Shown one piece after another: positions 54,542-63,953 of a DNA stretch of 64,000 bases. The stretch's first letter is position 1. Each line of letters opens with the position of its first letter. Made by a program: the position numbers and the translations under genes. This stretch comes from Gemmataceae bacterium. GTDB lineage: Bacteria > Planctomycetota > Planctomycetia > Gemmatales > Gemmataceae. Location of the stretch: the NCBI GenBank assembly GCA_019636445.1, contig JAHBXO010000032.1, forward strand, positions 1-64,000. The letters run 5' to 3'. Below the pieces are notes generated by a model. It was not told where the DNA came from. It worked only from the letters and a program-made list of their open reading frames with translations, and searched no databases.

Positions 54542-55465
54542 TTACGGGAAGATAAAGACCAGCCCCACGGTGAGCGGCACTTGCCAAAGCATGCCGCTGA
54601 CGGTGTAGCCGCGCGGGTAAAGGTAGTAGGGCGTGGGTGCGCCGGGCTGGCACTTGCCCGCGCTCGTGTCCCAGCGGTTCTTCCAGAAGCCCGACGCGAC
54701 GTTCTGCGGCAGGAACACGCAATCGCGCGTGAACCGGTACGCGGAGTGGATCGGTTGCAGCGCGCCCATGTCCCAACCGGCGCGTTCCGAGTTCGGCTCT
54801 TCGAAATACAACCGGCGGTGAATCACGTAGGTCGGTTCGACCTTGGCCATGACGGGAGGGTAATTCCCGGTCTTGGCGGCATAGGCGGTGCCCGGAGCCA
54901 CGAGCGGAGTTGGCTTCGGGAACTCGTCCATTCGGTCGCCGAGTTCCTTTTGAATGCGGCGGTTCCTCACGGCGTCGCCATCGAGTCGGAACACGTCGTC
55001 TTTTCGCGGCTCGAACGGCGTCGTTTCCGCCGGCTTCGCCGGCGGCTCGTTCTGGGTCAGGACCGGCGTTCGCACGTCGGGTACGGCGATCTCGGCCGGC
55101 CGTTTCTCGGTCGAGACCGGCAGTGCGGGAAGTTCCGCCGACGAAGCCTTCTGCGTGGACGCGGGAATCGCCGGGATGCCCATCGGCGGCAGAGTCGGCT
55201 CGACCGGCTTCTGGAACGTGAGTGTCTGCGGTACAAGACCCGGCGGGGACGCGATCGGTGCGACCGGCACGGTTCCACTCGGGATCGAAGGCGTTTGCGG
55301 GGCCGACTGCGTGTAGGGCGACCAGGGAATCGCGGGTTTTGGAGCCGGCCCTTGTGCGACCGCGCCCCACGCCAGCCCCGCCCAGACGCCGACGCTAATC
55401 GCCGTCCGAAGCGGAATGGTTCGCCACGCTGTAATTGGGAGCTTCCTGCGTGATGGCAATGTCAT
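54542..55465 (-). CDS. Proline-rich exported protein of unknown function
   Basis: 307 residues from ATG 55465, which has AGGAG upstream. A basic N-terminus and hydrophobic stretch (about 20-38) form a signal peptide ending near AVAQG; then comes a Pro/Ala/Ser-rich region (40-170) and a C-terminal domain (about 180-307) rich in aromatic residues and containing two cysteines. No family recognised. The start overlaps the end of guaB by 71 bp on the same strand; it is the only ATG that leaves the signal peptide intact, so the overlap is probably real. Confidence 0.72.
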   Translation of the reverse strand: MTLPSRRKLPITAWRTIPLRTAISVGVWAGLAWGAVAQGPAPKPAIPWSPYTQSAPQTPSIPSGTVPVAPIASPPGLVPQTLTFQKPVEPTLPPMGIPAIPASTQKASSAELPALPVSTEKRPAEIAVPDVRTPVLTQNEPPAKPAETTPFEPRKDDVFRLDGDAVRNRRIQKELGDRMDEFPKPTPLVAPGTAYAAKTGNYPPVMAKVEPTYVIHRRLYFEEPNSERAGWDMGALQPIHSAYRFTRDCVFLPQNVASGFWKNRWDTSAGKCQPGAPTPYYLYPRGYTVSGMLWQVPLTVGLVFIFP

Positions 55466-56885
55466 GGGGGTGGCTCTCCTGTACCGACGCGCCGCTCACC
55501 TGAATGAAACGCGCGTTCGTCCTGAGTTCTTCGAGCGTCCTTGCACCGACGTAACCCATGCCCGACCGCAAACCGCCAACCAGTTGAAAGACAAACGGCG
55601 TCAACGGCCCCTTGAACGGCACCCGGCCCTCGACGCCCTCGGGCACCATTTTGCCGTTCGGCGTCCCGCCGCCCTGCCCGTAGCGGTCGGCGCTGCCGGC
55701 CTGCATCGCGCCGAGCGATCCCATGCCGCGGTAGGTCTTGAAGGTCCGCCCCCGGTACAGGATCACCTGGCCGGGACTTTCCGCCAGTCCGGCGAACAGG
55801 CCCCCAATCATCACGCTCTGTGCGCCGGCCGCCAGCGCCTTCGTGATGTCGCCCGAGTAGCGAACCCCGCCATCGGCGATCACCGGGATCCCGTAGCCGC
55901 GGACACCGCGGACCGCGTTCGCGATCGCCGAAATCTGCGGCACGCCCACGCCGGAGACGATCCGAGTCGTGCAGATCGATCCCGGGCCGATCCCGGCCTT
56001 CACGGCGTCCGCACCGGCTTCCGCCAGCGCCTTCGCGCCCGCCTCGGTCGCGATGTTCCCCGCGATAACGTCGATCGCGTGGCGCTTCTTCAGTTCGCGC
56101 ACGGTTTCGATCACGTTGCGCGAATGTCCGTGGGCGGAATCCACCACGAGGACATCCACACCGGCCTCGATCAGCGAATGCGCGCGTTCGAAATCCAGTA
56201 CGCCGATCGCCGCCCCGACCCGCAACCGACCGCGTGTATCTTTACACGCATTCGGAAAGTTCTGGGCCTTGTCGATGTCCTTGATCGTGATCAACCCTTT
56301 CAGCCGGTATTCATCGTCCACCAGGAGCAGTTTCTCCACCTTATTTTTTGTTAAGATGCGCTCGGCTTCGTCGAGTGTGGGGACTTCGCCGTCCGCGACG
56401 ACGGCGGTGACCAGGTTCTCCTTGGTCATCACCTCGGAGAGCTTCTGTTCGTTGTCGCCGAGGAACTTCAGGTCGCGGCGCGTCAGGATTCCCTTCAGAT
56501 AGCCGTCGACCGTGATCGGTACGCCGCTGATGTGGTGCTGCTCCATGATCCGCCGCGCTTTGCCGACGGTTTCGTCGGGAGTGAGCGTGACGGGATCGGT
56601 AATGACCCCGTTCTCGGACCGCTTGACCTTGTCCACTTCGCGTGTTTGGGCTGTAATCGAAAGGTTTTTGTGGATGATGCCGATGCCGCCGTCCTGCGCC
56701 AGCGCGATGGCCAGTTCGCTCTCCGTCACCGTGTCCATCGGCGAGGACAGGATGGGAATGTTCATCCGAACGTTGCGCGTCAGGTGGGTTCGGACGTCGA
56801 CGTCCTTGGGCACGACATCGCTGTAGCCCGGCTCGAGCAAAACGTCGTCAAACGTGATTCCCTGATATGCAATGCGATCCGCCAT
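55395..56885 (-). CDS. guaB: Inosine-5'-monophosphate dehydrogenase
   Basis: 496 residues, full length. TIM-barrel start (ITFDDVLLEPGYSDV), two CBS domains (about 95-210), the active-site loop GPGSICTTR with catalytic Cys near residue 304, the DGGVRYSGDITKALAAGA segment and the mobile flap (YRGMGSLGAM with QGGGTPNGKMVPEG, RVPFKG). Catalyses NAD-dependent conversion of IMP to XMP, the first committed step to guanine nucleotides. The adjoining tRNA and downstream gene share no obvious function. Confidence 0.96.
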   Translation of the reverse strand: MADRIAYQGITFDDVLLEPGYSDVVPKDVDVRTHLTRNVRMNIPILSSPMDTVTESELAIALAQDGGIGIIHKNLSITAQTREVDKVKRSENGVITDPVTLTPDETVGKARRIMEQHHISGVPITVDGYLKGILTRRDLKFLGDNEQKLSEVMTKENLVTAVVADGEVPTLDEAERILTKNKVEKLLLVDDEYRLKGLITIKDIDKAQNFPNACKDTRGRLRVGAAIGVLDFERAHSLIEAGVDVLVVDSAHGHSRNVIETVRELKKRHAIDVIAGNIATEAGAKALAEAGADAVKAGIGPGSICTTRIVSGVGVPQISAIANAVRGVRGYGIPVIADGGVRYSGDITKALAAGAQSVMIGGLFAGLAESPGQVILYRGRTFKTYRGMGSLGAMQAGSADRYGQGGGTPNGKMVPEGVEGRVPFKGPLTPFVFQLVGGLRSGMGYVGARTLEELRTNARFIQVSGASVQESHPHDIAITQEAPNYSVANHSASDGD

Positions 56886-56970
56886 GGCCCCGCTCCTGTT
56901 GAGTGGAGGCCAATTATATCGAGCCGTGCATTTGTGCGATCACGGCCCGACCCGATAATATGGTTTGACG

Positions 56971-57057
56971 GGAGGGATGGCCGAGCGGTTGATGGCAGTG
57001 CTCTTGAAAAGCACCGTGGGGTAAAAGCCACCGTGGGTTCGAATCCCACTCCCTCCG
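56971..57057 (+). tRNA. tRNA-Ser (anticodon TGA)
   Basis: 87 nt. Acceptor stem GGAGGGA (56971-56977) pairs with TCCCTCC (57050-57056), discriminator G57057, no encoded CCA. The anticodon stem GTGCT/AGCAC encloses CTTGAAA with anticodon TGA at 57005-57007, reading UCA serine codons. The long variable arm and TTCGAAT T-loop are typical of class II tRNA-Ser. Confidence 0.96.
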
Positions 57058-57063
57058 CTGGCG

Positions 57064-57984
57064 TCACATCGGGATTTCCTTCGCGGTCCGCATTTCGGTT
57101 CGACCGGCGATGGCGACGGCGTACTGGAAGCCGGTCTTCGGCGTGCAGGCGGCGCCGACCGCGCCCTTCGGGTTCAGCGCCAGGAACGCGACCCGCGCGG
57201 TATGGACGCCCCGCCGCGCCGCCGACGCGTGCACCCGCTTGCACGCCAGTTCACAGGCTTCTTGGGGAGTTTTCCCCTCCCGCATCTTCTCCACGATGAA
57301 ATGGCTGCCGGCGATGCGGATGATCTCCTCGCCGACGCCCGTCGCCCCGGCGGCGCCGGCCTCGTTGTCCACGTACAGCCCCGCGCCGATGATCGGCGAA
57401 TCGCCGACCCGGCCGGGCAGCTTGTACGCCAGGCCCGACGTGGTGCAGACCCCGCCGAGGTTCCCGGCCTGGTCGAGGCCGATCACAGTCACCGTATCGT
57501 GGTTGCGCTCGTCGATGTTGATGTCCTGCGGTTCCGGCGGGGCGTCGTTTCGAAGCGGCTTCTTCTCGTTGTCCGGATGCTTCTCGAACCACTCGCGCAG
57601 GCCCTCGACCGTATGCGGCATCTCCAGCTTGAAGCCCTGCTCGAGCGCGAACCACTTCGCACCTTCGCCGACGAGCAGGATGTGCGGCGTCTTCTCCATC
57701 ACGCGCCGCGCCACGGCGGAGGCGCTGCGGATATGCTCCAACCCCGCGACGGCCCCGCACGCGAGCGTCTTGCCGTCCATCACGCACGAATCCAGCGTCA
57801 GCCGACCGATGCGGTCCGGCAGGCTGCCGAAACCGACCGACCGCACGGTCTTGTCGCTCTCGACCGCCTGCGCGCCGGCGATGACAGCATCAAGGGCGGC
57901 TTTACCGGCCACGAGTTGCGGACCGGCCACGTCCGTGGCGATCTTGCCGAACGGCCAGGTGGCGATGACGACAGGCTCTGCCAT
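57064..57984 (-). CDS. Glycosylasparaginase / isoaspartyl peptidase family Ntn hydrolase
   Basis: 306 residues. The autocleavage site and nucleophile is Thr164 in NHDTVTVIGLD, the HDT motif of N4-(beta-N-acetylglucosaminyl)-L-asparaginases; the GRVGDSPIIGAGLYVDNEAGA block and GATGVGEEIIR confirm the family. The precursor should split itself into alpha and beta subunits at Asp163-Thr164. Substrate could be glycosylasparagine or isoaspartyl dipeptides. No signal peptide was seen. The stop codon lies 7 bp from the 3' end of the tRNA on the other strand. Confidence 0.9.
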   Translation of the reverse strand: MAEPVVIATWPFGKIATDVAGPQLVAGKAALDAVIAGAQAVESDKTVRSVGFGSLPDRIGRLTLDSCVMDGKTLACGAVAGLEHIRSASAVARRVMEKTPHILLVGEGAKWFALEQGFKLEMPHTVEGLREWFEKHPDNEKKPLRNDAPPEPQDINIDERNHDTVTVIGLDQAGNLGGVCTTSGLAYKLPGRVGDSPIIGAGLYVDNEAGAAGATGVGEEIIRIAGSHFIVEKMREGKTPQEACELACKRVHASAARRGVHTARVAFLALNPKGAVGAACTPKTGFQYAVAIAGRTEMRTAKEIPM

Positions 57985-58011
57985 GATGGAAAACCCCGAG
58001 TGAGATGGCGG

Positions 58012-59403
58012 TCATGATAATCGTTCGGCGGCCGCGTCGCAATTCGCCAGCAATTGCGTCCGCCATTTCTCCTCAGTGAAGTTCGCTCGCGTCGTCGCCC
58101 ACTCGCGGACGCGTTCGATCTGTTCGACGAGCACGCGCGCCGAGCGCGGATCGCGGCGCTCCGGACCGAGCCAAATCGGCGAGGTATGTGCAAACTGACC
58201 CGACCCGACGCAGCGGGCCGCGATCCAGGCCGCCTCCGGAATGAGAAGGTCGAGCACTGCAAGATGAAAGTCCACACCACTATTGGGTACTGCGGTCGCG
58301 ATCGGATTCCCGTCCGCAATCAGTTCCAATTTCTCGAACGGACGATCGCTCATCGCCGAAACGATCACCTGCCCCTCTTCCACTCGGCAGGTCACGAACG
58401 GCCCGTTCGTCACATACGTATTCCCGGCACGCACGGCTTCGATCCAACTCGCGTAGGTCCGCGGCGCGTCCGCGCCAATCCGCGCCAGCGTGCGCATCGC
58501 GCCTAGCGCCGAGCGATTCGAATCCTTCCCGCTCGCGCCGACCAGCGGCAGGTGAACGCCGGCGTTCAACAAGTGATAGTACCACGGCAGCACCGGCGAC
58601 TTGGGCGACGGCGTCAGCTCGAACGCATCCACCTTCCCCAGAATCGCGGCCACGAGCGACTCGCCCCCCTCCGGCTGGAACGGATTCGCCCACACGACCA
58701 GACCCTTCTTGCGATGGCACTGATTGCACCAGTCGAAGAGCGACCAGTCGTCGGTGTCGTACGGCTCGCCGAACGCGAGCGGGAAGATCGGCCGGTGCGA
58801 ATTCAGCAGGCTCAGGCTGCCGAGGACGGGGTGCGAATTGAACGTGTTGACGGCGACAACGGGCTCGCCGTCGAAAGCGGTCGCTTGCCCGGTGAATTCG
58901 ACCATCCCCGGCAAGGATGCGTGCGTATTTCCGTCGGTCGCCAGATGATGGTGGACCTTCGCAAGGACGTTGACGACGTCCAATCCCTCAGCCTCGGCTT
59001 CGAGCTTCGCGGCCTGCGGGGAAAGGAAATGCGCCCGGGCATCGCCGTTCATCCAGCGATCGTCGGGCGTGGAAAGCCAAGTCTGGATCGCGAGCCGAAC
59101 CGCCATCTGGCCCGGGCCGAGCGTGATCGTCTCGTCGATTGGCCGGTAGCGGATTCCTTTCGAGACGCGGAATCGCAGCGGTACGCCAGCGGGCAGGCGG
59201 ACCTCGCAGGAGCCGTCGATGTAACAGGAATTCTCTCGTCCGGTTCGGAGGTGGCCGCCGACGTCCTCGCCGACGCCGCAGGCGAACTCGGCGAGCCGGC
59301 CGAGCGGGGCGTAGACCTCGCCGTTCGGGCCGGTGATCGCGAGCCGCACCGGGGTGGGCTTGTTCGTGGCGGCATCGTTGACGCGAAGGTGGACGGCGAG
59401 CAT
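58012..59403 (-). CDS. CehA/PHP-like metallohydrolase family protein
   Basis: 463 residues. The N-terminal ~110 residues look like a beta-sandwich (LAVHLRVNDAAT, YIDGSCEVRLPAGVPLRFRV); residues about 115-350 resemble the CehA/McbA PHP-superfamily barrel with WMNGDARAHFLSP, VLAKVHHHLATDGNT, VNTFNSHPVLGSL and LPLVGASGKDSNRS. The canonical DxHxH metal motif is degraded to NGDARAHF, so catalytic activity is uncertain. A C-terminal region follows. No signal peptide. It follows the M28 peptidase gene after a repeat-bearing gap. Confidence 0.72.
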   Translation of the reverse strand: MLAVHLRVNDAATNKPTPVRLAITGPNGEVYAPLGRLAEFACGVGEDVGGHLRTGRENSCYIDGSCEVRLPAGVPLRFRVSKGIRYRPIDETITLGPGQMAVRLAIQTWLSTPDDRWMNGDARAHFLSPQAAKLEAEAEGLDVVNVLAKVHHHLATDGNTHASLPGMVEFTGQATAFDGEPVVAVNTFNSHPVLGSLSLLNSHRPIFPLAFGEPYDTDDWSLFDWCNQCHRKKGLVVWANPFQPEGGESLVAAILGKVDAFELTPSPKSPVLPWYYHLLNAGVHLPLVGASGKDSNRSALGAMRTLARIGADAPRTYASWIEAVRAGNTYVTNGPFVTCRVEEGQVIVSAMSDRPFEKLELIADGNPIATAVPNSGVDFHLAVLDLLIPEAAWIAARCVGSGQFAHTSPIWLGPERRDPRSARVLVEQIERVREWATTRANFTEEKWRTQLLANCDAAAERLS

Positions 59404-59429
59404 CAGGAATCCAGTTCGGAGTGGGGAGC

Positions 59430-59509
59430 GCGGAGTGCGGAGTGAAAGCCAGAGCAGTTGAATCGGTCGGTGTCTTTAACTCCGCACTCCGCACTCCGCA
59501 CTCCGCACT
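59430..59509. repeat. ACTCCGC tandem/inverted repeat forming a hairpin
   Basis: Four tandem ACTCCGC units (59479-59506, plus ACT) face two inverted GCGGAGT units (59430-59443) across about 35 bp; short AAAG/CTTT arms extend the pairing with one mismatch. It fills the 113-bp gap between two - strand genes and resembles a REP- or MITE-like intergenic element. Confidence 0.8.
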
Positions 59510-59516
59510 GGTCGAA

Positions 59517-60539
59517 TCACTTGAGGCCTTGCAGCCAGGCGGCCGTCACGCCGGCGACCTCGGCCATCTGCTTGGGGTCGACCTTGTCCGGCGTGTCGGA
59601 GAGTTTGTGCCAGTGCCGTTCATAACCGTCGAAATCGATGATGTCGATCGCGGGGATGCCCGCGCGCTGGAGCGCGAGGTGGTCGTCCTGGATCGGCCGG
59701 CCGACGGAATTCAGGAACGCGGGCGAACGGCGGTCCAGCGCGACCTTCCAGAACTGCGACGCGAGCTTGTCCGACTTCTCCCACGAATGCCCCTCGACCT
59801 CGAACCTCGCGCCGCGATGGGCGAAGAGGTCGTACAGGATCGCCGCCTCGTACTGGAACTTCCGCGTCGCCTTCGACGCGACGTATTGCTCGGCGAAGTG
59901 GTCGGAGCCGAAGAAGAACCGGTCGGCCGGCTGCCCGCCGAAGGCGTCCTTCTCGAAGATGTACTCCTCGCCGTCGAAGCAGACGAAATCAACGCCGACC
60001 ACGGCCGAAAGGTCCTTCGCGTGATGGGCGAGCTCCATGAACATCGCGACGCCGCTGGTGCCGTCGTTGGCGCTGAGGAACGGCTTGCGCCAGTCGTTGC
60101 GGTTGAGTTCCTCGTGGGCGATCGGCCGCGTGTCGTAGTGGGCGCAGAGGATGACCCGGCGGGTGCGCTCCGGATGGAACGCCGCGATCAGGTTCGTCAT
60201 CTTCACCTTGTCGCGGCGGCTGTACTGCTTGGCTTCGAAGTCCTGCCGCGTCACGGTGGCGCCGTGGGCCTCGAAGTGTTTGGTCAGCAGTTCGATCTGC
60301 TTCGCCATGCCTTCGGAACCGCTGACGCGGGGACCGAGGTCGCAGAGTTGTTTCAGGTACTTGTGGGCGCGCTCGCCGTCGAACGGGATCACGTCGGCGC
60401 CGCCGCGGGTCTCGCCGAACTTGTCGCGCTTCGGCGGCTTGTCCTGCGCTTGGCCGTTCTCCCAGGGCTTCCAGAGGAAGAAGGCCGCGCCCGCGCCGAT
60501 CAGGATGGCGGCCGCCAACGGTTGCGCGAACTTCGCCAT
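59517..60539 (-). CDS. Membrane-anchored M28 family metallopeptidase / glutaminyl cyclase-like
   Basis: 340 residues. An N-terminal membrane helix or signal anchor (about 7-23) precedes the M28 zinc peptidase domain: AHYDTRPI (first Zn-ligand His/Asp), NDGTSGVAMFMELA (bridging Asp), DGEEYIF, and the final His in HKLSDTPDKVDP. The segments GPRVSGSEG and SRPIQDDHLAL are also found in glutaminyl-peptide cyclotransferases, so either aminopeptidase or cyclotransferase chemistry is possible. hemP lies 50 bp upstream in the same orientation. Confidence 0.88.
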   Translation of the reverse strand: MAKFAQPLAAAILIGAGAAFFLWKPWENGQAQDKPPKRDKFGETRGGADVIPFDGERAHKYLKQLCDLGPRVSGSEGMAKQIELLTKHFEAHGATVTRQDFEAKQYSRRDKVKMTNLIAAFHPERTRRVILCAHYDTRPIAHEELNRNDWRKPFLSANDGTSGVAMFMELAHHAKDLSAVVGVDFVCFDGEEYIFEKDAFGGQPADRFFFGSDHFAEQYVASKATRKFQYEAAILYDLFAHRGARFEVEGHSWEKSDKLASQFWKVALDRRSPAFLNSVGRPIQDDHLALQRAGIPAIDIIDFDGYERHWHKLSDTPDKVDPKQMAEVAGVTAAWLQGLK

Positions 60540-60589
60540 GGTCCGAGGCTCCGGGGTCTAATACCGATTCTATCGGACCCGGGAACGGT

Positions 60590-60766
60590 TCACTTCTGCA
60601 AGATCAGTTTGCCGCGGCGGGTGATACGGAGGCGATAGCGTTCGCCGTCGTGTTCGATGACGATTTCGCGATTGGAGCCGAAGAGGTTCCTGGCATCGAC
60701 GACGGGCGCGGCGGGAGCCGCAAGGTCGGCAGCATCCTCGTCGTCCGGTTTTTTTTCGTCGTCCAT
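60590..60766 (-). CDS. hemP: Hemin uptake protein HemP
   Basis: 58 residues. An acidic, Ala/Pro-rich start is followed by the HemP core: RNLFGSNREIVIEHDGERYR, then LRITRRGKLILQK to the end, which matches PF10636 almost entirely. ATG 60766 has GGAGG five bases upstream. HemP proteins are small and are tied to haem uptake and iron-responsive regulation in proteobacteria; planctomycete copies are common but uncharacterised. A GAGTC/GACTC inverted repeat lies 89 bp upstream of the start, on the side shared with the divergent DUF1559 gene. Confidence 0.9.
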   Translation of the reverse strand: MDDEKKPDDEDAADLAAPAAPVVDARNLFGSNREIVIEHDGERYRLRITRRGKLILQK

Positions 60767-60854
60767 CGCCGCCTCCCAATGAGACGAAATATCTGGAAAT
60801 CCGCCGTTTCCGGGATCGCGATCGGGAATCCGCACGAAATCGCGGCGATTTTTT

Positions 60855-60872
60855 GAGTCGCATTATTGACTC
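60855..60872. promoter_or_regulatory. Inverted repeat in the hemP/DUF1559 divergent region
   Basis: GAGTC (60855-60859) and GACTC (60868-60872) flank an AT-rich centre, an operator-like arrangement in an otherwise GC-rich sequence. It lies in the 276-bp region between divergent hemP and the DUF1559 gene, where a shared regulator could act. It does not match a canonical Fur box well. Confidence 0.35.
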
Positions 60873-61042
60873 TATTCCGAGGGCATCTAGAGTACAGGTG
60901 TCTTGTTGAGATTTTGTCGCAATAAGATCGCACCAAGACGAGCACGCTCCGCCACCGCTCGGGACCGCGGGAAACCACCCCCGCTCACCTTCCGTCGCAA
61001 CGCGGCTCACATCCGTGATCCCCGTTTCCCCCGGAGGGTGCC

Positions 61043-61966
<924 letters not shown>

Positions 61967-61977
61967 GGACTCCGACC

Positions 61978-62229
61978 ATGCGAATGCTCGCGCTCGCGGC
62001 GGTCGGCCTCCTCGCCGGTTGCGGCGGCTCCCCGCCCCCGGTGGCGATCGCCGAACAACCGCTGACCCTCGCGGAGTGGGAAGGCCTGCCCGCGGACCGG
62101 AAGTACCAGGCCGAGAGCTACGAACGGCTCAAGCTCGGCGAACCGAAGTTCCAAGACGAGAAGGTCTGGGACCGCTTCTACAGGCAGACGGTCCTGACGG
62201 GACAGAAAAAGGAACAGGCGAAGAAATAG
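61978..62229 (+). CDS. Small lipoprotein
   Basis: 83 residues. A short signal ends in the lipobox LLAGC (Cys15), so the mature protein should be lipid-anchored. The rest is mostly helical and charged (TLAEWEGLPADRKYQAESYE, then EKVWDRFYRQTVLTGQKK). GAGGA lies eight bases before ATG 61978. It sits 11 bp after the DUF1559 gene and 25 bp before the DUF4198-like gene. No family recognised. Confidence 0.78.
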   Translation: MRMLALAAVGLLAGCGGSPPPVAIAEQPLTLAEWEGLPADRKYQAESYERLKLGEPKFQDEKVWDRFYRQTVLTGQKKEQAKK

Positions 62230-62254
62230 CTCGATGCACCAACCGGAGAACACC

Positions 62255-62920
62255 ATGCGTTACCTGACCACGGCGATTCTGATCGCCCTTGTCGCGACCG
62301 CCGCGGCGGCGCACTTCGTCTATGTCGTGCCGACGAAGGACGCCAAGGGAGTTCAGGTCGTCTTCAGCGACAGCCTCGAACCCGACGAAAACGTCGCAAT
62401 CGAGAAAGTGAAGTCCTTGAAGCTGACGGCCCGCGCGGCCGACGGCAAGGAAACCGGCGTCGAGCACAAGGCCGCCGAGCACGCCCTCATCGCCACGGTG
62501 CCGGCCCAGACGCAAGTCGTCTACGGCTCCGTCACCTACGGCCTGCTCACGCGCAAGGACGTGAAGCCAGCGCTCCTGCTCTATCACCCGAAGGCGATCC
62601 TCGGTGCGTGCGACGCGAAGGTCGCGACGCTCGGCGACAAGGCCCCGATCGAGATCGTTCCCGTCGCCGTGTCCGGCAAGACGGCGTTCCGCGTCACGGT
62701 CGGCGGCAAGGCGCTGGCGGACACGGAAGTGAGCGTGCTCCAACCGGATGGCAACAAGGCGAAGTGGAAGACCGACAAGGATGGCCAGACCGAAGCCGCC
62801 GTCTCAACGGGTCGCTACGCCCTGTGGGCAAGGCACCAGGAAACGAAGGCCGGCGAACATGGCGGCCAGAAGTACGAAGAGATCCGCCACTACGCCACAC
62901 TCGTGATCGACGTGAAGTAA
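62255..62920 (+). CDS. Exported DUF4198-like protein
   Basis: 221 residues from ATG 62255 (GGAG seven bases upstream). A signal peptide (about 1-18) ends at the conserved mature start AHFVYVVP, in which the His after the cleavage site is typical of DUF4198 and related metal-uptake periplasmic domains. A C-terminal Ig-like domain (VTVGGKALADTEVSVLQPDG and the WARHQETKAGEHGG segment with further His residues) follows. Family members are linked by name to nickel/cobalt or other metal uptake. It lies between a lipoprotein and a kelch protein in the cluster. Confidence 0.83.
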   Translation: MRYLTTAILIALVATAAAAHFVYVVPTKDAKGVQVVFSDSLEPDENVAIEKVKSLKLTARAADGKETGVEHKAAEHALIATVPAQTQVVYGSVTYGLLTRKDVKPALLLYHPKAILGACDAKVATLGDKAPIEIVPVAVSGKTAFRVTVGGKALADTEVSVLQPDGNKAKWKTDKDGQTEAAVSTGRYALWARHQETKAGEHGGQKYEEIRHYATLVIDVK

Positions 62921-62957
62921 CTTCCCCAAGAATTTCCCAACAATACAAGGCTCGACC

Positions 62958-63953
62958 ATGAAATCCCGAGTCGCGATTCTGTTTCTGCTCGCCCTCCCGG
63001 CCGTCTCCTTCGGCCAGGCCAAGCCGGCGTACCCGCCCCTGCCCGCGGCCGTGTCCAGCCTCGGCGCGGTCGTGTGCGATGGCCACCTCTACGTCTACGG
63101 TGGCCACGCCGGAAAGACGCACAGCTACGACACCAAGGGCGTCCTCGGCACCTTCCACCGCCTCAAGCTCGATGGCGGTACGAAGTGGGAAGAACTCTCC
63201 GGCGGCACGATCTTGCAGGGGATGAACCTCGCGACACACGGCGGCAAGATCTACCGCGTCGGCGGAATGCAGCCGCGGAACGAACCCGGCACGCCGGCCG
63301 ACAACCACTCCGTTGCGGACGCGGCCGTCTACGATCCGAAGACTGGCAAATGGTCGAAGCTCCCGTCCTTGCCGCAGGGCCGGTCGTCGCACGACGTTGT
63401 CGTGGTGAAGGACACGCTCGTCGTGGTCGGCGGCTGGACGCAAAAGGGAGCCGGTGAAAAGTCCGAATGGCTCGACACCGCGTTGGCACTGGACCTGACG
63501 GCGACGAAGCCGGAGTGGAAGGCCATCAAGCAGCCGTTCCAGCGCCGGGCGCTGACGGCCACTGCGATCGGCACGAAGGTCTATGTCCTCGGTGGACTGG
63601 ATGTCACCGCCAACGCCCTCAACCGCGTCGAAATCTTCGACCTCGCCAACGGCCAATGGAGCACGGGCCCGGACTTCCCCGGCGGCCGCGTCGGCTTCTC
63701 CCCCGCCGCGAACACCGTCAACGGCCGGATCATCCTGAACACGTCCGAAGGTTCGACGTTCCGCCTCACCGAAGACGGCAAAGACTGGGAAAAGGTCGGC
63801 ACCTCCGCGACGAAGCGGATGGTCGCCCGGTTGTTGCCGCACGGCGCGCACGCCTTGCTCGTCGGCGGCGCAAGCCGGAACGGCAACATCGGCGACATCG
63901 AAATCCTGACGATCGCGGAGCGCGGCGAGAAGATCGCTACAGCCGCGAAGTGA
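62958..63953 (+). CDS. Exported kelch-repeat beta-propeller protein
   Basis: 331 residues. A signal peptide (about 1-19) is followed by five or six kelch blades, each ending in a double-glycine motif: LYVYGG, IYRVGG, LVVVGG, VYVLGG and ALLVGG. Between blades the usual Tyr/Trp spacing is partly kept (TKWEELSGG, GKWSKLPSL, GQWSTGPDF). Kelch propellers bind proteins or sugars. It is the last gene of the four-gene cluster; the stop lies 47 bp before the window edge and no terminator is visible there. Confidence 0.9.
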   Translation: MKSRVAILFLLALPAVSFGQAKPAYPPLPAAVSSLGAVVCDGHLYVYGGHAGKTHSYDTKGVLGTFHRLKLDGGTKWEELSGGTILQGMNLATHGGKIYRVGGMQPRNEPGTPADNHSVADAAVYDPKTGKWSKLPSLPQGRSSHDVVVVKDTLVVVGGWTQKGAGEKSEWLDTALALDLTATKPEWKAIKQPFQRRALTATAIGTKVYVLGGLDVTANALNRVEIFDLANGQWSTGPDFPGGRVGFSPAANTVNGRIILNTSEGSTFRLTEDGKDWEKVGTSATKRMVARLLPHGAHALLVGGASRNGNIGDIEILTIAERGEKIATAAK

